Part shown: piece after piece, positions 1 to 8,106 of the stretch
Numbering within the stretch: position 1 is the first letter of the stretch
Layout: the number at the start of each line of letters is the position of its first letter
Assembly: GCA_002337455.1 (NCBI GenBank)
Contig: DDGC01000004.1
Coordinates: 209,616-273,615 of the forward strand
Source of the DNA: Rhizobiales bacterium UBA1912
Lineage (GTDB): Bacteria; Pseudomonadota; Alphaproteobacteria; Rhizobiales; Devosiaceae
Length of the DNA: 64,000 nucleotides
Direction: 5' to 3'
Notes under the pieces: generated by a model
What the model saw: the letters and a program-made list of their open reading frames with translations, nothing else
Database searches by the model: none
What the model was told of the DNA's origin: nothing
Program-made: the position numbers and the translations under genes

Positions 1-393
1 GAGCGGGAGGCGAGATGGCAGGCCGAAGCAAACCCTGTTGCCGCGCCGCAGGGCGATGCCCTCAATGTCATTCTCGCCGATCTGCCCAGGAGTTTGCGGG
101 TTGTTGCCGCGCTTGCGCTTTCAGGTCATTCGAAAGCAGAAATCGCCTATCTGCTCGACCTGCCCGATACTGCACTGCGCCAGCGCATCCGTGCTCTCAA
201 GCTGGCGCTGGGAAAAAAAGGTGTCGCCATGCCGGCCGAAATGATCGGGCTCAATCTCGATCTGGCCTACGGCACCATAAGGGATGCTCTCGTCCCCGCG
301 TTGCTGCGGCACGGCGGTGCTTTTGCCAGCCATGATCCGGATGGGCATGTTTTTGTCGTCAGATCATCACGGCCCACCTCACAAAAGGACTGA
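1..393 (+). CDS. sigma-70-like regulator, 3' part (5' end outside window)
   Basis: The reading frame is open from the first base, so the N-terminus lies upstream. About 130 residues are visible. Visible residues 26-72 (LPRSLRVVAALALSGHSKAE onward) resemble sigma region 4: a helix-turn-helix in which 'SGHSKAEIAYLLDLPDTALR' would contact a -35 element. The tail of about 55 residues is not a standard sigma domain. A VOC-fold gene follows after 46 bases in the same direction, so the two may be co-transcribed. Whether a complete sigma region 2 is present cannot be seen. It could also be a sigma-derived HTH protein without full sigma function. Confidence 0.6.
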   Translation, partial: EREARWQAEANPVAAPQGDALNVILADLPRSLRVVAALALSGHSKAEIAYLLDLPDTALRQRIRALKLALGKKGVAMPAEMIGLNLDLAYGTIRDALVPALLRHGGAFASHDPDGHVFVVRSSRPTSQKD

Positions 394-439
394 GCGCGGC
401 AACGGGGGATGTTTCAAACCCTTTTTCGAGGAGTATCTT

Positions 440-826
440 ATGACCATGCCCAAACTGCAGGCGCCCAGCCTTGTGTTCTATGTGTCCGACATCAAGCGAA
501 CCGAAGCGTTCTATCGCGATGTTCTGGGGATCGACATTCAGCGCCGCGAAGGGGCCGAGCCGTTCTGGCTCGCCGCCGCCTTCGAGGGGGGCTTTGAAGC
601 GATCTTTTTCGAGCAGGAGGGCAAGCGCGGCGATACACCGGCGCTGGTCTTCGATCTTCGGGAGGGCGGCATTGACGATGTGGTTGCGGCGCTCGCCGAA
701 AAGGGCGTGACCATCGTCACCCCGGTCTCGGAGGCCCCCGGCGGCTGGAGCGCGGATTTTCTGGACCCGGATGGCTTTGGTCTGGGCCTTTGGCAGTCCG
801 AAGACCTCCCGAGATCGCTGAAATAG
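440..826 (+). CDS. VOC family (glyoxalase-fold) protein
   Basis: 128 residues with the vicinal-oxygen-chelate pattern: an N-terminal strand followed by 'YVSDIKRTEAFYRDVLGIDI' and, near the C-terminus, 'ADFLDPDGFGLGLWQ', the usual paired beta-alpha-beta-beta-beta modules. Substrate cannot be assigned; the family includes glyoxalases, extradiol dioxygenases and antibiotic-binding proteins. The ATG at 440 is preferred because a purine-rich GAGGAG lies about 7 bases before it; an in-frame ATG two codons later is possible. It follows the sigma-like gene closely, and a perfect 10-bp hairpin just after the stop could end the transcript. Confidence 0.8.
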   Translation: MTMPKLQAPSLVFYVSDIKRTEAFYRDVLGIDIQRREGAEPFWLAAAFEGGFEAIFFEQEGKRGDTPALVFDLREGGIDDVVAALAEKGVTIVTPVSEAPGGWSADFLDPDGFGLGLWQSEDLPRSLK

Positions 827-837
827 CCATAACACAA

Positions 838-866
838 CGCGAAGGCGGACCATTTTCGCCTTCGCG
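838..866 (+). terminator. stem-loop after VOC gene
   Basis: Perfect 10-bp inverted repeat CGCGAAGGCG / CGCCTTCGCG with a 9-nt loop, 12 bases after the VOC stop codon. There is no T-run, so it is either a Rho-assisted terminator or a 3'-end stabilising hairpin. Confidence 0.45.
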
Positions 867-944
867 CATGTCAGCCCTGCGCCGTTTTTCCTTGTTTACC
901 GGGCCGTCGTGAGGTATGGGCAGCCAAATTATTTACTTCGTCGC

Positions 945-985
945 GTTTCCGAACCGCAAAAGTGGCTGCCACTTCTGCTGGAAAC
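945..985. repeat. interrupted palindrome in typA leader
   Basis: Nested inverted repeat: outer arms GTTTCC / GGAAAC and inner arms AAGTGG / CCACTT around a 3-base centre. The plan (outer GTTYCC, inner AAGTGG) matches the units of the tandem array near 60.0 kb, so it may be a diverged member of the same interspersed palindrome family. It sits 35 bases before the typA start and would lie in or near its 5' leader. Confidence 0.55.
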
Positions 986-1019
986 ACTCCGGTAAATCCC
1001 GAAAATGGCTGGCCCCCTT

Positions 1020-2846
1020 ATGAGCTTGCGCAATATTGCGATCATTGCCCACGTTGACCATGGCAAAACGACATTGATCGACGTTCTGCTTCGGCAGTCC
1101 GGCACCTTCCGCGACAACCAGCGCGTCGATGAACGCGTCATGGATTCCAACGATCTGGAAAAGGAACGCGGCATCACCATTTTGGCGAAGGTCACTTCGC
1201 TCAACTGGAAGGACACCCGGATCAATATCGTGGATACGCCGGGCCATGCCGATTTCGGGGGCGAGGTCGAGCGCATCCTTTCGATGGTCGATGGCGCGGT
1301 TATCCTTGTGGACGCTGCCGAAGGCCCGATGCCGCAGACCAAGTTCGTTCTGTCCAAGGCCCTCAAGATCGGGCTGCGGCCCATCGTGGCGATCAACAAG
1401 ATCGACAAGCCCGAGGAACGGCACAACGAAGTGCTCGACGAGATCTTCGATCTTTTCGTATCCCTCGATGCCACGCCCGAACAGCTCGATTTCCCTGTCC
1501 TTTATGGCTCGGCCAAGCAGGGCTGGATGGCGGACGATCCGTCTGGCTCCAAGGAAACCATGGGCCCGCTGCTCGACAAGGTCATCGAGCATTTCGAAGA
1601 ACCCAAGGTCGAAGACGGCCCGTTCCGGATGCTGGTGACGACAATCGAACGCAACCCGTTCCTTGGCCGTATCCTGACCGGCCGGGTGTTTTCGGGTTCG
1701 GTCAAGCCCGGCGATTCCGTCCACGCGCTCTCGCGCGACGGCAAGACCGTCGAAAAGGGCCGTATTTCGAAAGTCCTCGGTTTTCGCGGTCTTGAGCGCG
1801 AACCGATCGAAGAGGGCAAGGCTGGCGATATCGTCGCATTGGCGGGTCTCGAAACCGCAACCGTCGCCAACACCATCGCCATTCCCCAGGTTACCCAGGC
1901 ACTCGAAGCAAAGCCCATCGATCCGCCGACCCTGTCGGTTACCTTCCGCATCAATGACGGCCCGCTGGCCGGTCGCGAAGGCGACAAGGTGCAGTCCCGC
2001 GTTATCCGCGAGCGTCTGCTGCGCGAGGCCGAGGGCAATGTGGCGATCCGGGTTACGCCGGGCGACGACAATGACAGCTTTGACGTTGCCGGCCGCGGCG
2101 AACTTCAGCTCGGCGTTCTGATCGAAACCATGCGCCGCGAAGGGTTCGAATTGTGCCTTGGCCGCCCCAAGGTGCTGTTCCGCGAAGAAAACGGGCAAAA
2201 GCTCGAGCCGATCGAGGAAGTCATCATCGACGTCGATGACGAATTTTCCTCGGTGGTCGTGCAAAAGCTCACCGAGCGGCGCGGCGATCTTGTGGAAATG
2301 CGGCCGTCGGGCGCCGGGCGCACCCGGGTTCGCCTCTACGTTCCGACCCGTGGCCTGATCGGCTATCAGGGTGAATTGTTGTCCGACACCCGCGGCACCG
2401 CGATCTTCAACCGTGTGTTCCACGAATATTCGGCGTTCAAGGGCCCGCTGCCCATGCGCCGCACCGGCGTTCTGATTTCCAACGCGACCGGTCAGGCTGT
2501 CGCCTACGCGCTCTTCAACCTCGAAGACCGCGGGCCGATGCTGATCGATCCGGGCGTGGATGTTTACGAGGGCATGATCGTTGGCGAGCACAACCGCGAA
2601 AACGATCTCGAAGTGAACGTTCTCAAGGGCAAGCAGCTCACCAACATCCGTACCACGTCCAAGGATGAGGCGATCCGGCTTACGCCGCCGAAAAAGCTCA
2701 GCCTTGAACAGGCGCTGAGCTATATCGCCGACGATGAATATGTGGAGGTCACACCCAATTCGGTGCGCCTGCGCAAGATCCATCTCGACCCGCATGATCG
2801 CAAGCGCGCGTCGCGTGCCGCGGCAGCAGAAGCTGCGGCCAGCTGA
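1020..2846 (+). CDS. typA: ribosome-associated GTPase TypA/BipA
   Basis: 608 residues, the usual TypA length. This is a translational GTPase related to EF-G that binds the ribosome and supports growth in cold or stress and 50S assembly. The G domain shows G1 'AHVDHGKTT' (residues 10-18), G3 DTPGH (72-76) and NKID (126-129); EF-G-like domains and the TypA-specific C-terminal domain follow, ending in an Ala-rich tail. The start at 1020 (MSLRNIAIIAHVDHGK) matches the family N-terminus; an ATG five codons upstream is also in frame and cannot be excluded. It appears monocistronic, with a hairpin terminator between it and clpS. Confidence 0.97.
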   Translation: MSLRNIAIIAHVDHGKTTLIDVLLRQSGTFRDNQRVDERVMDSNDLEKERGITILAKVTSLNWKDTRINIVDTPGHADFGGEVERILSMVDGAVILVDAAEGPMPQTKFVLSKALKIGLRPIVAINKIDKPEERHNEVLDEIFDLFVSLDATPEQLDFPVLYGSAKQGWMADDPSGSKETMGPLLDKVIEHFEEPKVEDGPFRMLVTTIERNPFLGRILTGRVFSGSVKPGDSVHALSRDGKTVEKGRISKVLGFRGLEREPIEEGKAGDIVALAGLETATVANTIAIPQVTQALEAKPIDPPTLSVTFRINDGPLAGREGDKVQSRVIRERLLREAEGNVAIRVTPGDDNDSFDVAGRGELQLGVLIETMRREGFELCLGRPKVLFREENGQKLEPIEEVIIDVDDEFSSVVVQKLTERRGDLVEMRPSGAGRTRVRLYVPTRGLIGYQGELLSDTRGTAIFNRVFHEYSAFKGPLPMRRTGVLISNATGQAVAYALFNLEDRGPMLIDPGVDVYEGMIVGEHNRENDLEVNVLKGKQLTNIRTTSKDEAIRLTPPKKLSLEQALSYIADDEYVEVTPNSVRLRKIHLDPHDRKRASRAAAAEAAAS

Positions 2847-2873
2847 GATAATTGAAGTTGATTTGGAATTGAT

Positions 2874-2916
2874 GCGGAGCGGACCTATATTGGGATACCG
2901 CTCCGCCCATATTTTT
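2874..2916 (+). terminator. hairpin between typA and clpS
   Basis: Perfect 9-bp stem GCGGAGCGG / CCGCTCCGC with a 15-nt loop, followed after a few bases by TTTTT. It lies 27 bases after the typA stop and just upstream of the clpS ribosome-binding region, so it may end typA transcription while clpS is transcribed from its own promoter or by readthrough. Confidence 0.6.
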
Positions 2917-2929
2917 AAGAGGTGCCGTC

Positions 2930-3235
2930 ATGAGCGATACTTCGACCAAGCAACGCACACAGACAAAGCTCAAGACCGCGCGGCCCAAGCTGCACAAGGT
3001 CATCCTCATCAATGATGACTACACGCCGCGCGACTTTGTGGTGAAGGTCCTCGAATCCGTTTTCCGGCTCGGTGAGCCGCAGGCGGAGTCGATCATGATG
3101 ACCGCTCACCAGAAGGGCGCCGCGGTTATCGCCGTCTACACCAAGGAAATCGCCGAAACCAAGGCCGATGAGGCCATCGAGTTGTCTCAGCAGTTCGGTT
3201 TCCCGCTCATGGTCACGACCGAGCCCGAAGAATAG
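2930..3235 (+). CDS. clpS: ATP-dependent Clp protease adaptor ClpS (ClpS2-like)
   Basis: 101 residues. ClpS hands N-degron substrates with bulky N-terminal residues to ClpA/ClpAP. The N-degron pocket signature is present: 'VILINDDYTPRDFVV' (NDD at 28-30) and the conserved His of 'MMTAH' (60), followed by 'EIAETKADEA'. The tail ...FPLMVTTEPEE and the MMTAHQ core resemble the second rhizobial paralogue, ClpS2, rather than ClpS1, which usually sits beside clpA; no clpA is in this window. AGAGG lies about 8 bases upstream of the ATG. Confidence 0.95.
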   Translation: MSDTSTKQRTQTKLKTARPKLHKVILINDDYTPRDFVVKVLESVFRLGEPQAESIMMTAHQKGAAVIAVYTKEIAETKADEAIELSQQFGFPLMVTTEPEE

Positions 3236-3253
3236 GGCCCGGCCACAGGGTCA

Positions 3254-4030
3254 TCAGTACCAATCCCCGCGCACCACTTCGGTGCCGCCGCCGATTTCCT
3301 CCATCAGCAATTGCTCGAACAGATCGATGTCGCTGTCCCTGTAGTGATAGGGATAGACATAGGTCGGCAGGAACGCTGCGACACCCGATGCCGCCTGTTC
3401 TTCAGTCATTGTGAAGGGCAGGTTCATGGGTACGAAGGCGACGGAAATGTCCTCTAGCGCGCGCATTTCGGGAATATCTTCGGTGTCACCGGCGATATAG
3501 ACGCGCTTGCCACCGATGGTGAGGATATAGCCGTTGTCGCGGCCCTGCGGGTGGTATTGCAGCCGGTCCTCGGTGGTGTTGTAGGCTGGGATCGCCTCGA
3601 TAGCGATATCGCCGAAACTGTCGCTGTCGCCATTGGCCATTTCACGAGCATTGGACGCCAGCGCTTCGGGCAGCATGGCAAAGACGGCCGGGTTGGCGAT
3701 GATTTCGGTGCCATCGACCACAAGCGCCTCGAGGGTCGGCAGGTCGAAGTGATCGCCATGCTCGTGGGTGATGAGGATCAGGTCAGGGGGCGGCAGAGAG
3801 GAATAGAGTTCGGCGCCGCCGACCGGATCGACATGGATCACACCCGACGGGGTTTCGATCACCAGCGAAGCGTGGGAGATCGGATGGATGAAGAAATTGC
3901 CGGCGTCGGATGGGTAAAGATCGCCTTCAGGCTGCTGGCTGAAGGCCGTGCGGGGCAGGATGGTGGTGATGCCAAGCGCGGCAAGGGTGGATAATCCCAG
4001 TCCAAGGGTCTGGCGGCGATTGATGGGCAT
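3254..4030 (-). CDS. Tat-exported MBL-fold metallohydrolase
   Basis: 258 residues. The N-terminus 'NRRQTLGLGLSTLAAL' with twin arginines (5-6), a hydrophobic stretch and an AFSQ cleavage region predicts a Tat signal. The metallo-beta-lactamase motif HEHGDH (89-94) would bind a dinuclear metal site, and the later 'VYIAGDTEDIPEMRAL' supplies the usual bridging Asp. The overall pattern is like the UlaG/UPF0173 group of soluble hydrolases; the substrate is unknown, and export to the periplasm is unusual for that group. It converges on clpS with only 18 bases between stops and is divergent from the membrane protein at 4219. Confidence 0.85.
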   Translation of the reverse strand: MPINRRQTLGLGLSTLAALGITTILPRTAFSQQPEGDLYPSDAGNFFIHPISHASLVIETPSGVIHVDPVGGAELYSSLPPPDLILITHEHGDHFDLPTLEALVVDGTEIIANPAVFAMLPEALASNAREMANGDSDSFGDIAIEAIPAYNTTEDRLQYHPQGRDNGYILTIGGKRVYIAGDTEDIPEMRALEDISVAFVPMNLPFTMTEEQAASGVAAFLPTYVYPYHYRDSDIDLFEQLLMEEIGGGTEVVRGDWY

Positions 4031-4166
4031 GGTCGCGTCCTCCAGGGCAAAATTGCTCGATCTTTATAAACGTGGCCGGCGGGCAAACGATCGCCTGAGC
4101 GTGTTCACAATGGCGCGAGCGGTGCCGAGGGCCAAAACTGATCTCGATTTCGCCGGTATTTGCCTG

Positions 4167-4181
4167 TTAATCTCGCTTTAA
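4167..4181 (+). promoter_or_regulatory. perfect CtrA-type box TTAA-N7-TTAA
   Basis: TTAA TCTCGCT TTAA followed by C matches the full alphaproteobacterial CtrA consensus TTAA-N7-TTAA(C). It lies 38 bases before the start of the membrane protein gene at 4219, a position expected for a box overlapping the promoter. No binding evidence is available from sequence alone. Confidence 0.55.
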
Positions 4182-4218
4182 CGTGTGTGACGCGGGCCGC
4201 GGCCCAGGGGATTTTTCA

Positions 4219-5595
4219 ATGCCGAGCCAGAACAACGCCGCCCGCATCGGGCAGACGATCAAGGGTCTTGAAACCACCACGCGGTTTGCCCTGGCAGTCC
4301 TTGCGCTGGCCAGCGGGGTCTATACCTATCTGGGCGTGCGCGGCCTTCTCGATGGCGACGCCAATTTCGTGTTTTTCGCCGCGATCATTTATTCGATCGC
4401 TGTGTCGGTCGGCATCTATGTGTTCTGGAGCTACATGATGCGGTTCCTGCCGCTCATGCGCACCATGAGCCAACGGCTCGCGATGACAGTGGTCATGGCT
4501 CTGGGCTCTGTGATGATCGTTGCGATGAGCTCCTGGCTGAACGCTGCGGCTCTGGCCGGCTCGGCAGCCCTTGAGCAGCACATGGCGGTGACGCTGGAGG
4601 CTTACACCGGTGATCTGGACGCAGCCCACGCCAATGCGCTTGGCGCGCAATCGCTTCTGCCCGACGTGCAGCGGGCATCGGAGCGGTTTGCCACGCTGGC
4701 CGATGAAGAACGCAGCGGCGGCGCGCTGACCGGCTCGGCGGGTTCGGGCTCGGTCGTGCAGCTCCTGAGCCAGATGAGCGCCCAGATGAATTCGCTGGGT
4801 ACGTCGATTTCAAATTCGCAAGCGCGGGTCAACGAGCTGTTCCAAACCGGCTCTGAACGTCTGAGCGTGATGCGGGAGCTGGTCTCCGCGCCGGGCGCCG
4901 TGCAGCCGCGGGCCGATGAATTCGCTGCCGAAATCGTCGCTCTGACCGGGGTGATCGCCGCATTGCAGGAAACTTCGGTTGCGCCGTCGGTGGCGCGGGC
5001 CGCCGAAGATCTTTCGCTCGGCTTCATTGCCCCGGTTGCCGATGGGCAGAACGCCGGGCTCGTGGTGCGCCAGGACGCTGCCATGGCCAATATCCGCGAA
5101 GCGGTCTCGGCCCAGTCGACGGCGTTGAGTGAAGCGGCCCAGGCGATCATCAATGAGCCTCGCGTCGAGCCGCGCCGGTTCGTGCCGCTGTCGAGCGCCG
5201 AGGCGGTGCTGCGCTATGCGTCCGATTTCCTGCCCTCCTGGGCCGGCGCCATTTCCATCGACCTTTTGCCGGTCGTTCTGGTTTTGCTGCTGGCTGTGGC
5301 CCACGAAGCCATGCGGCGTGACGCCGAGGCGCTCGACGATGCCGAAACGCTGACGGCTGCCGACATGATGCGCGCCGTGGCCCTCCACAATCAGATGATG
5401 GCCAGCGCAGCACCATCCGAGCGGCCAGAACCGATAGAGGAGCCTGAGATCGAGCCGGCCATCGAGCCCGAAGCAGCGGAGCGCTCCGGGGCCGAAGATG
5501 CGCCCGATGGGAAAATTTCCGAAACCAAGGACGATACGATTACGACCATTCCCGCCTTCCAGCGTAAGCGCGGCGACGGGCCGACGCGATCGTGA
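4219..5595 (+). CDS. four-TM membrane protein with large extracytoplasmic helical domain
   Basis: 458 residues, not a family I can name. Three hydrophobic helices near the N-terminus (about 22-40, 50-72, 86-106) precede an Ala/Ser/Glu-rich, probably helical region of about 240 residues, then a fourth helix (IDLLPVVLVLLLAVAH, about 347-365) and an acidic cytoplasmic tail with repeated E-P-E segments (about 415-440). This layout suggests a scaffold or sensor-like envelope protein. The ATG at 4219 follows CAGGGG; an upstream GTG at 4183 would overlap the CtrA-like box. Its stop overlaps the next gene by 4 bases (GTGA), so the two form a translationally coupled pair. Confidence 0.8.
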   Translation: MPSQNNAARIGQTIKGLETTTRFALAVLALASGVYTYLGVRGLLDGDANFVFFAAIIYSIAVSVGIYVFWSYMMRFLPLMRTMSQRLAMTVVMALGSVMIVAMSSWLNAAALAGSAALEQHMAVTLEAYTGDLDAAHANALGAQSLLPDVQRASERFATLADEERSGGALTGSAGSGSVVQLLSQMSAQMNSLGTSISNSQARVNELFQTGSERLSVMRELVSAPGAVQPRADEFAAEIVALTGVIAALQETSVAPSVARAAEDLSLGFIAPVADGQNAGLVVRQDAAMANIREAVSAQSTALSEAAQAIINEPRVEPRRFVPLSSAEAVLRYASDFLPSWAGAISIDLLPVVLVLLLAVAHEAMRRDAEALDDAETLTAADMMRAVALHNQMMASAAPSERPEPIEEPEIEPAIEPEAAERSGAEDAPDGKISETKDDTITTIPAFQRKRGDGPTRS

Positions 5596-6407
5596 ACAGC
5601 GTTCAAGCACCGGCGCCAAGGAAAAGCGCGGCGCGAGGACTGCTCGACAGGGCGGCCTCGATCGAGGATGGAACGATCCTGAAAACCGTGTTCTTCGCCA
5701 TGTTGGCCGGTGCGGCATGGGTATTGGCCAGCGATTATTTCGAACTCAATGCGATGCAGCCCCAAGATCTGGCCGTGACGCCGGGCGATCCGATGCTTCC
5801 GGCCGTCGATCGGCCCGAGATCGATCCGGACAATCCCGCCTATCGGCCCCTCGAACATATCAGAACACCGCCCGAGCAGCTTGCCGAACCGCTTTCGATC
5901 GAACTGCTCGGCGGCGGCGTGCTCATGCTTTCGGGCACCATTGTCCCCGGCGCCGCCACGAGCTTTGCCGACGAGATCGAGAGACGGGGCGACTACGTGG
6001 AAACCGTGGCGCTCAATTCGCCCGGCGGATCGGTGGAGGATGCGCTGGTCATCGGCCGGTTGATCCGGGAAAGTGGCTTTAGCACCGCGGTGGGCGATGG
6101 CGCCCTGTGCGGTTCGTCCTGCCCTTTGGTGCTGGCTGGTGGCGTCGAGCGGATCGTATCGGATAACGCTGCCGTGGGCGTGCACCAGATTTATGCCGGC
6201 GCAGGCGGCGATGACATCGGGTCGGCGCAGGCGATGTCCGATGCCCAGTCGATAACGGCGCGTATCGCGCGCTATCTGGGCGAAATGGGCATCGATCCGC
6301 TCGTCTGGATCAACGCCATGGAAACGCCGCCCGACCGCCTCTATTTCCTCACCATGGATGAAATGGAGCAGACCCGGTTGGCCGCACTATCGGACCCGGA
6401 CCAATAG
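5592..6407 (+). CDS. membrane-anchored ClpP-like serine protease (COG3904 type)
   Basis: 271 residues. A single hydrophobic segment (about 31-48) probably anchors the protein with the rest in the periplasm. The ClpP/crotonase fold is recognisable: oxyanion segment 'LNSPGGSVEDA' (141-151), a Ser in 'CGSSCPLVLAGG' (175/176) as likely nucleophile, and 'GVHQIY' giving His198. Two Cys flank the Ser pair (173, 177), plausible as a periplasmic disulfide. It starts with GTG inside the stop of the upstream membrane protein (4-base overlap), so the two products probably work together. Substrate unknown; it is not the ClpXP subunit. Confidence 0.8.
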   Translation: MNSVQAPAPRKSAARGLLDRAASIEDGTILKTVFFAMLAGAAWVLASDYFELNAMQPQDLAVTPGDPMLPAVDRPEIDPDNPAYRPLEHIRTPPEQLAEPLSIELLGGGVLMLSGTIVPGAATSFADEIERRGDYVETVALNSPGGSVEDALVIGRLIRESGFSTAVGDGALCGSSCPLVLAGGVERIVSDNAAVGVHQIYAGAGGDDIGSAQAMSDAQSITARIARYLGEMGIDPLVWINAMETPPDRLYFLTMDEMEQTRLAALSDPDQ

Positions 6408-6415
6408 CTTGTCCT

Positions 6416-7591
6416 CTAGCCCTGCCGGATGGTGGACACGCCGAAACTGGAACGGGCCGCCAGGCGGACGCAATTGCTGCCGGCCTTCTCGGCTTCATCG
6501 AGCGCCCATAAGCCGCGCGCCAGCAGATCTGCATAGACGTCGCCCTTTTCCCGCTCGGTAATCCCGATGCTCAGCGCGATCGGCTGGTTCAGGTCGCTGA
6601 GGCGTTCGCTGACTGCGGTGCGGAGGGCTTCAGCATTTCGCCGTGCCGCCATCAGGTTTGTCTGGGGGGAGAGGACGGCGAATTCACGGTCGGCCATGCG
6701 CCCCACAAGCGCGTCTTTGGGCACATGATCGCCGATCAGCGTGGCCATTGCCTGCAAGGGCAACCCCGGGCCGTGCGAAGGAGCGGTCGCCTTGATGGCG
6801 ATCAGGGTCAGGGTGAGGTCTACGCGTTCGGTTGCTTCGGCCTCGGCCAGCGCAAGTGCGCGCCGCTCGGCATGGGTTGTGAAACCCTCCCGGTTGAGCA
6901 GACCGGTTTCAGCGTCCCGTTCGGCCTTTTGGATCAGGCGCCCGGCGGTATCGCTGAGCATGAGCGCCAGGCCGCCGGTTGCCAGGATCAACAACAGGAC
7001 AGCGCCCGATGCTGTCGAAAGTCCGGCATAGAGGGTGCCGGCGAAACTGGAAGCGGATGCTCCGACGCCACCGGTCCAGAGTGCAAGGAAGGGTTTGGCC
7101 AGAAAATGCAGCGCCAAGGCCAGAAACAACCAGATAAAAAGCCAGTCGTATGCAACCTTCGAACGCGCACGCCAGATGACGGAAAGTGATAGCATGCTCA
7201 GCAGCGCGTATGGGACCTGATAGAGAAGCTGGCGTACGAAATCCTCGCGCGGCAGGTCGAGGATGAGCCAGTAGAGCAGGGCCGACGCCGTTCCAATGGC
7301 CCAGCCGCCGCCCGGGTGAAGGTCCACGCGGTAGCGAATGGCAAGGCCATAGGCGACGAGAACGAACATTGCGACCATGGCCAACGCGATCACCATACGC
7401 GTCGGCCCGGGGTAAAATCCCGTTGTCAGTACGATCTCGCCAAGGAAACTGATGGCGGCGGCGGCAAACGCGCCGGAAAACCAGAGGGCCCCACGATTTT
7501 TGGGATCAAAGCGCGCAAGGGCCAGAAACGCCCCTGATTGGATGGTGCAGAGGGCGACAATGACCCAGAATACAAGCAACGCGCCGGTCAT
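6416..7591 (-). CDS. membrane protein with degenerate GGDEF domain
   Basis: 391 residues. Seven or so hydrophobic helices fill residues 1-220. A GGDEF-type domain follows, recognised by 'DAETGLLNREGF' (cf. D.LTGL.NR.) and the C-terminal 'ALSIGITEREKGD' and 'LWALDEAEKAGSN' segments. The active-site motif itself reads MADREF (about 299-304) instead of RGGDEF, and the metal-binding segment is eroded, so diguanylate cyclase activity is unlikely; it may bind a nucleotide or act through protein contacts. It converges on the ClpP-like gene with 8 bases between stops. Confidence 0.8.
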   Translation of the reverse strand: MTGALLVFWVIVALCTIQSGAFLALARFDPKNRGALWFSGAFAAAAISFLGEIVLTTGFYPGPTRMVIALAMVAMFVLVAYGLAIRYRVDLHPGGGWAIGTASALLYWLILDLPREDFVRQLLYQVPYALLSMLSLSVIWRARSKVAYDWLFIWLFLALALHFLAKPFLALWTGGVGASASSFAGTLYAGLSTASGAVLLLILATGGLALMLSDTAGRLIQKAERDAETGLLNREGFTTHAERRALALAEAEATERVDLTLTLIAIKATAPSHGPGLPLQAMATLIGDHVPKDALVGRMADREFAVLSPQTNLMAARRNAEALRTAVSERLSDLNQPIALSIGITEREKGDVYADLLARGLWALDEAEKAGSNCVRLAARSSFGVSTIRQG

Positions 7592-7782
7592 GGTAGGCTA
7601 GTCCAAAGTTCGTTGGCGCCCCAGTTCCCGCGAACGAGGGCAGGTCATCGTGCCACGCCGTGAACAGCCCAGCGAACTGGCGTAACCCGTTCGGCATGCC
7701 TCTGCCAAGCCCATGTTTGATGCAACGGTCCGGGCTGGGTATCCGTTGTTGGTCAAAGCGCGGTAGCGGGAGAAACCAAAAA

Positions 7783-8106
7783 ATGGCGAAAGTGCTCAGC
7801 GAACTTGATGAAATACGGGCGTGGACGGAGGCGCGCGGGGGCAATCCGATCATGGCCGATATGCCCGAGCCCGGTGGGAGGGAGCAGCACCTTTTGGGGC
7901 TGACTTTCGATCAGCACATGCTCAATGCCGATTCAAACGAGGGCCCGGATCGGCCGGGCTCCCATTTCGATCTTGTGGATTGGGACGCCTGGTTTGCTGC
8001 GCTCAAGGCCCAGGACCTCGTTCTGGTGGTCGATGACGACCTCGAGGGCGATACCTACGCCGATTATCGCTTCATGAGCCGGGGCGAGGCTGAAGGCTCA
8101 TCTTAA
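7783..8106 (+). CDS. small acidic protein of unknown function
   Basis: 107 residues, acidic, with no signal or membrane segment. I do not recognise the family. The central 'RPGSHFDLVDWDAWFAALKAQDLVLVVDDD' region has the look of a compact alpha/beta domain. The start at 7783 follows GCGGGAGAAA. Its end overlaps the 3' end of the convergent zincin gene by 9 bases, so both stop codons lie in each other's coding DNA. Confidence 0.6.
   Translation: MAKVLSELDEIRAWTEARGGNPIMADMPEPGGREQHLLGLTFDQHMLNADSNEGPDRPGSHFDLVDWDAWFAALKAQDLVLVVDDDLEGDTYADYRFMSRGEAEGSS

Noticed and set aside
933..2795. 620-codon open frame antisense to typA
   Set aside because: Complete overlap with a universally conserved gene and no domain content.
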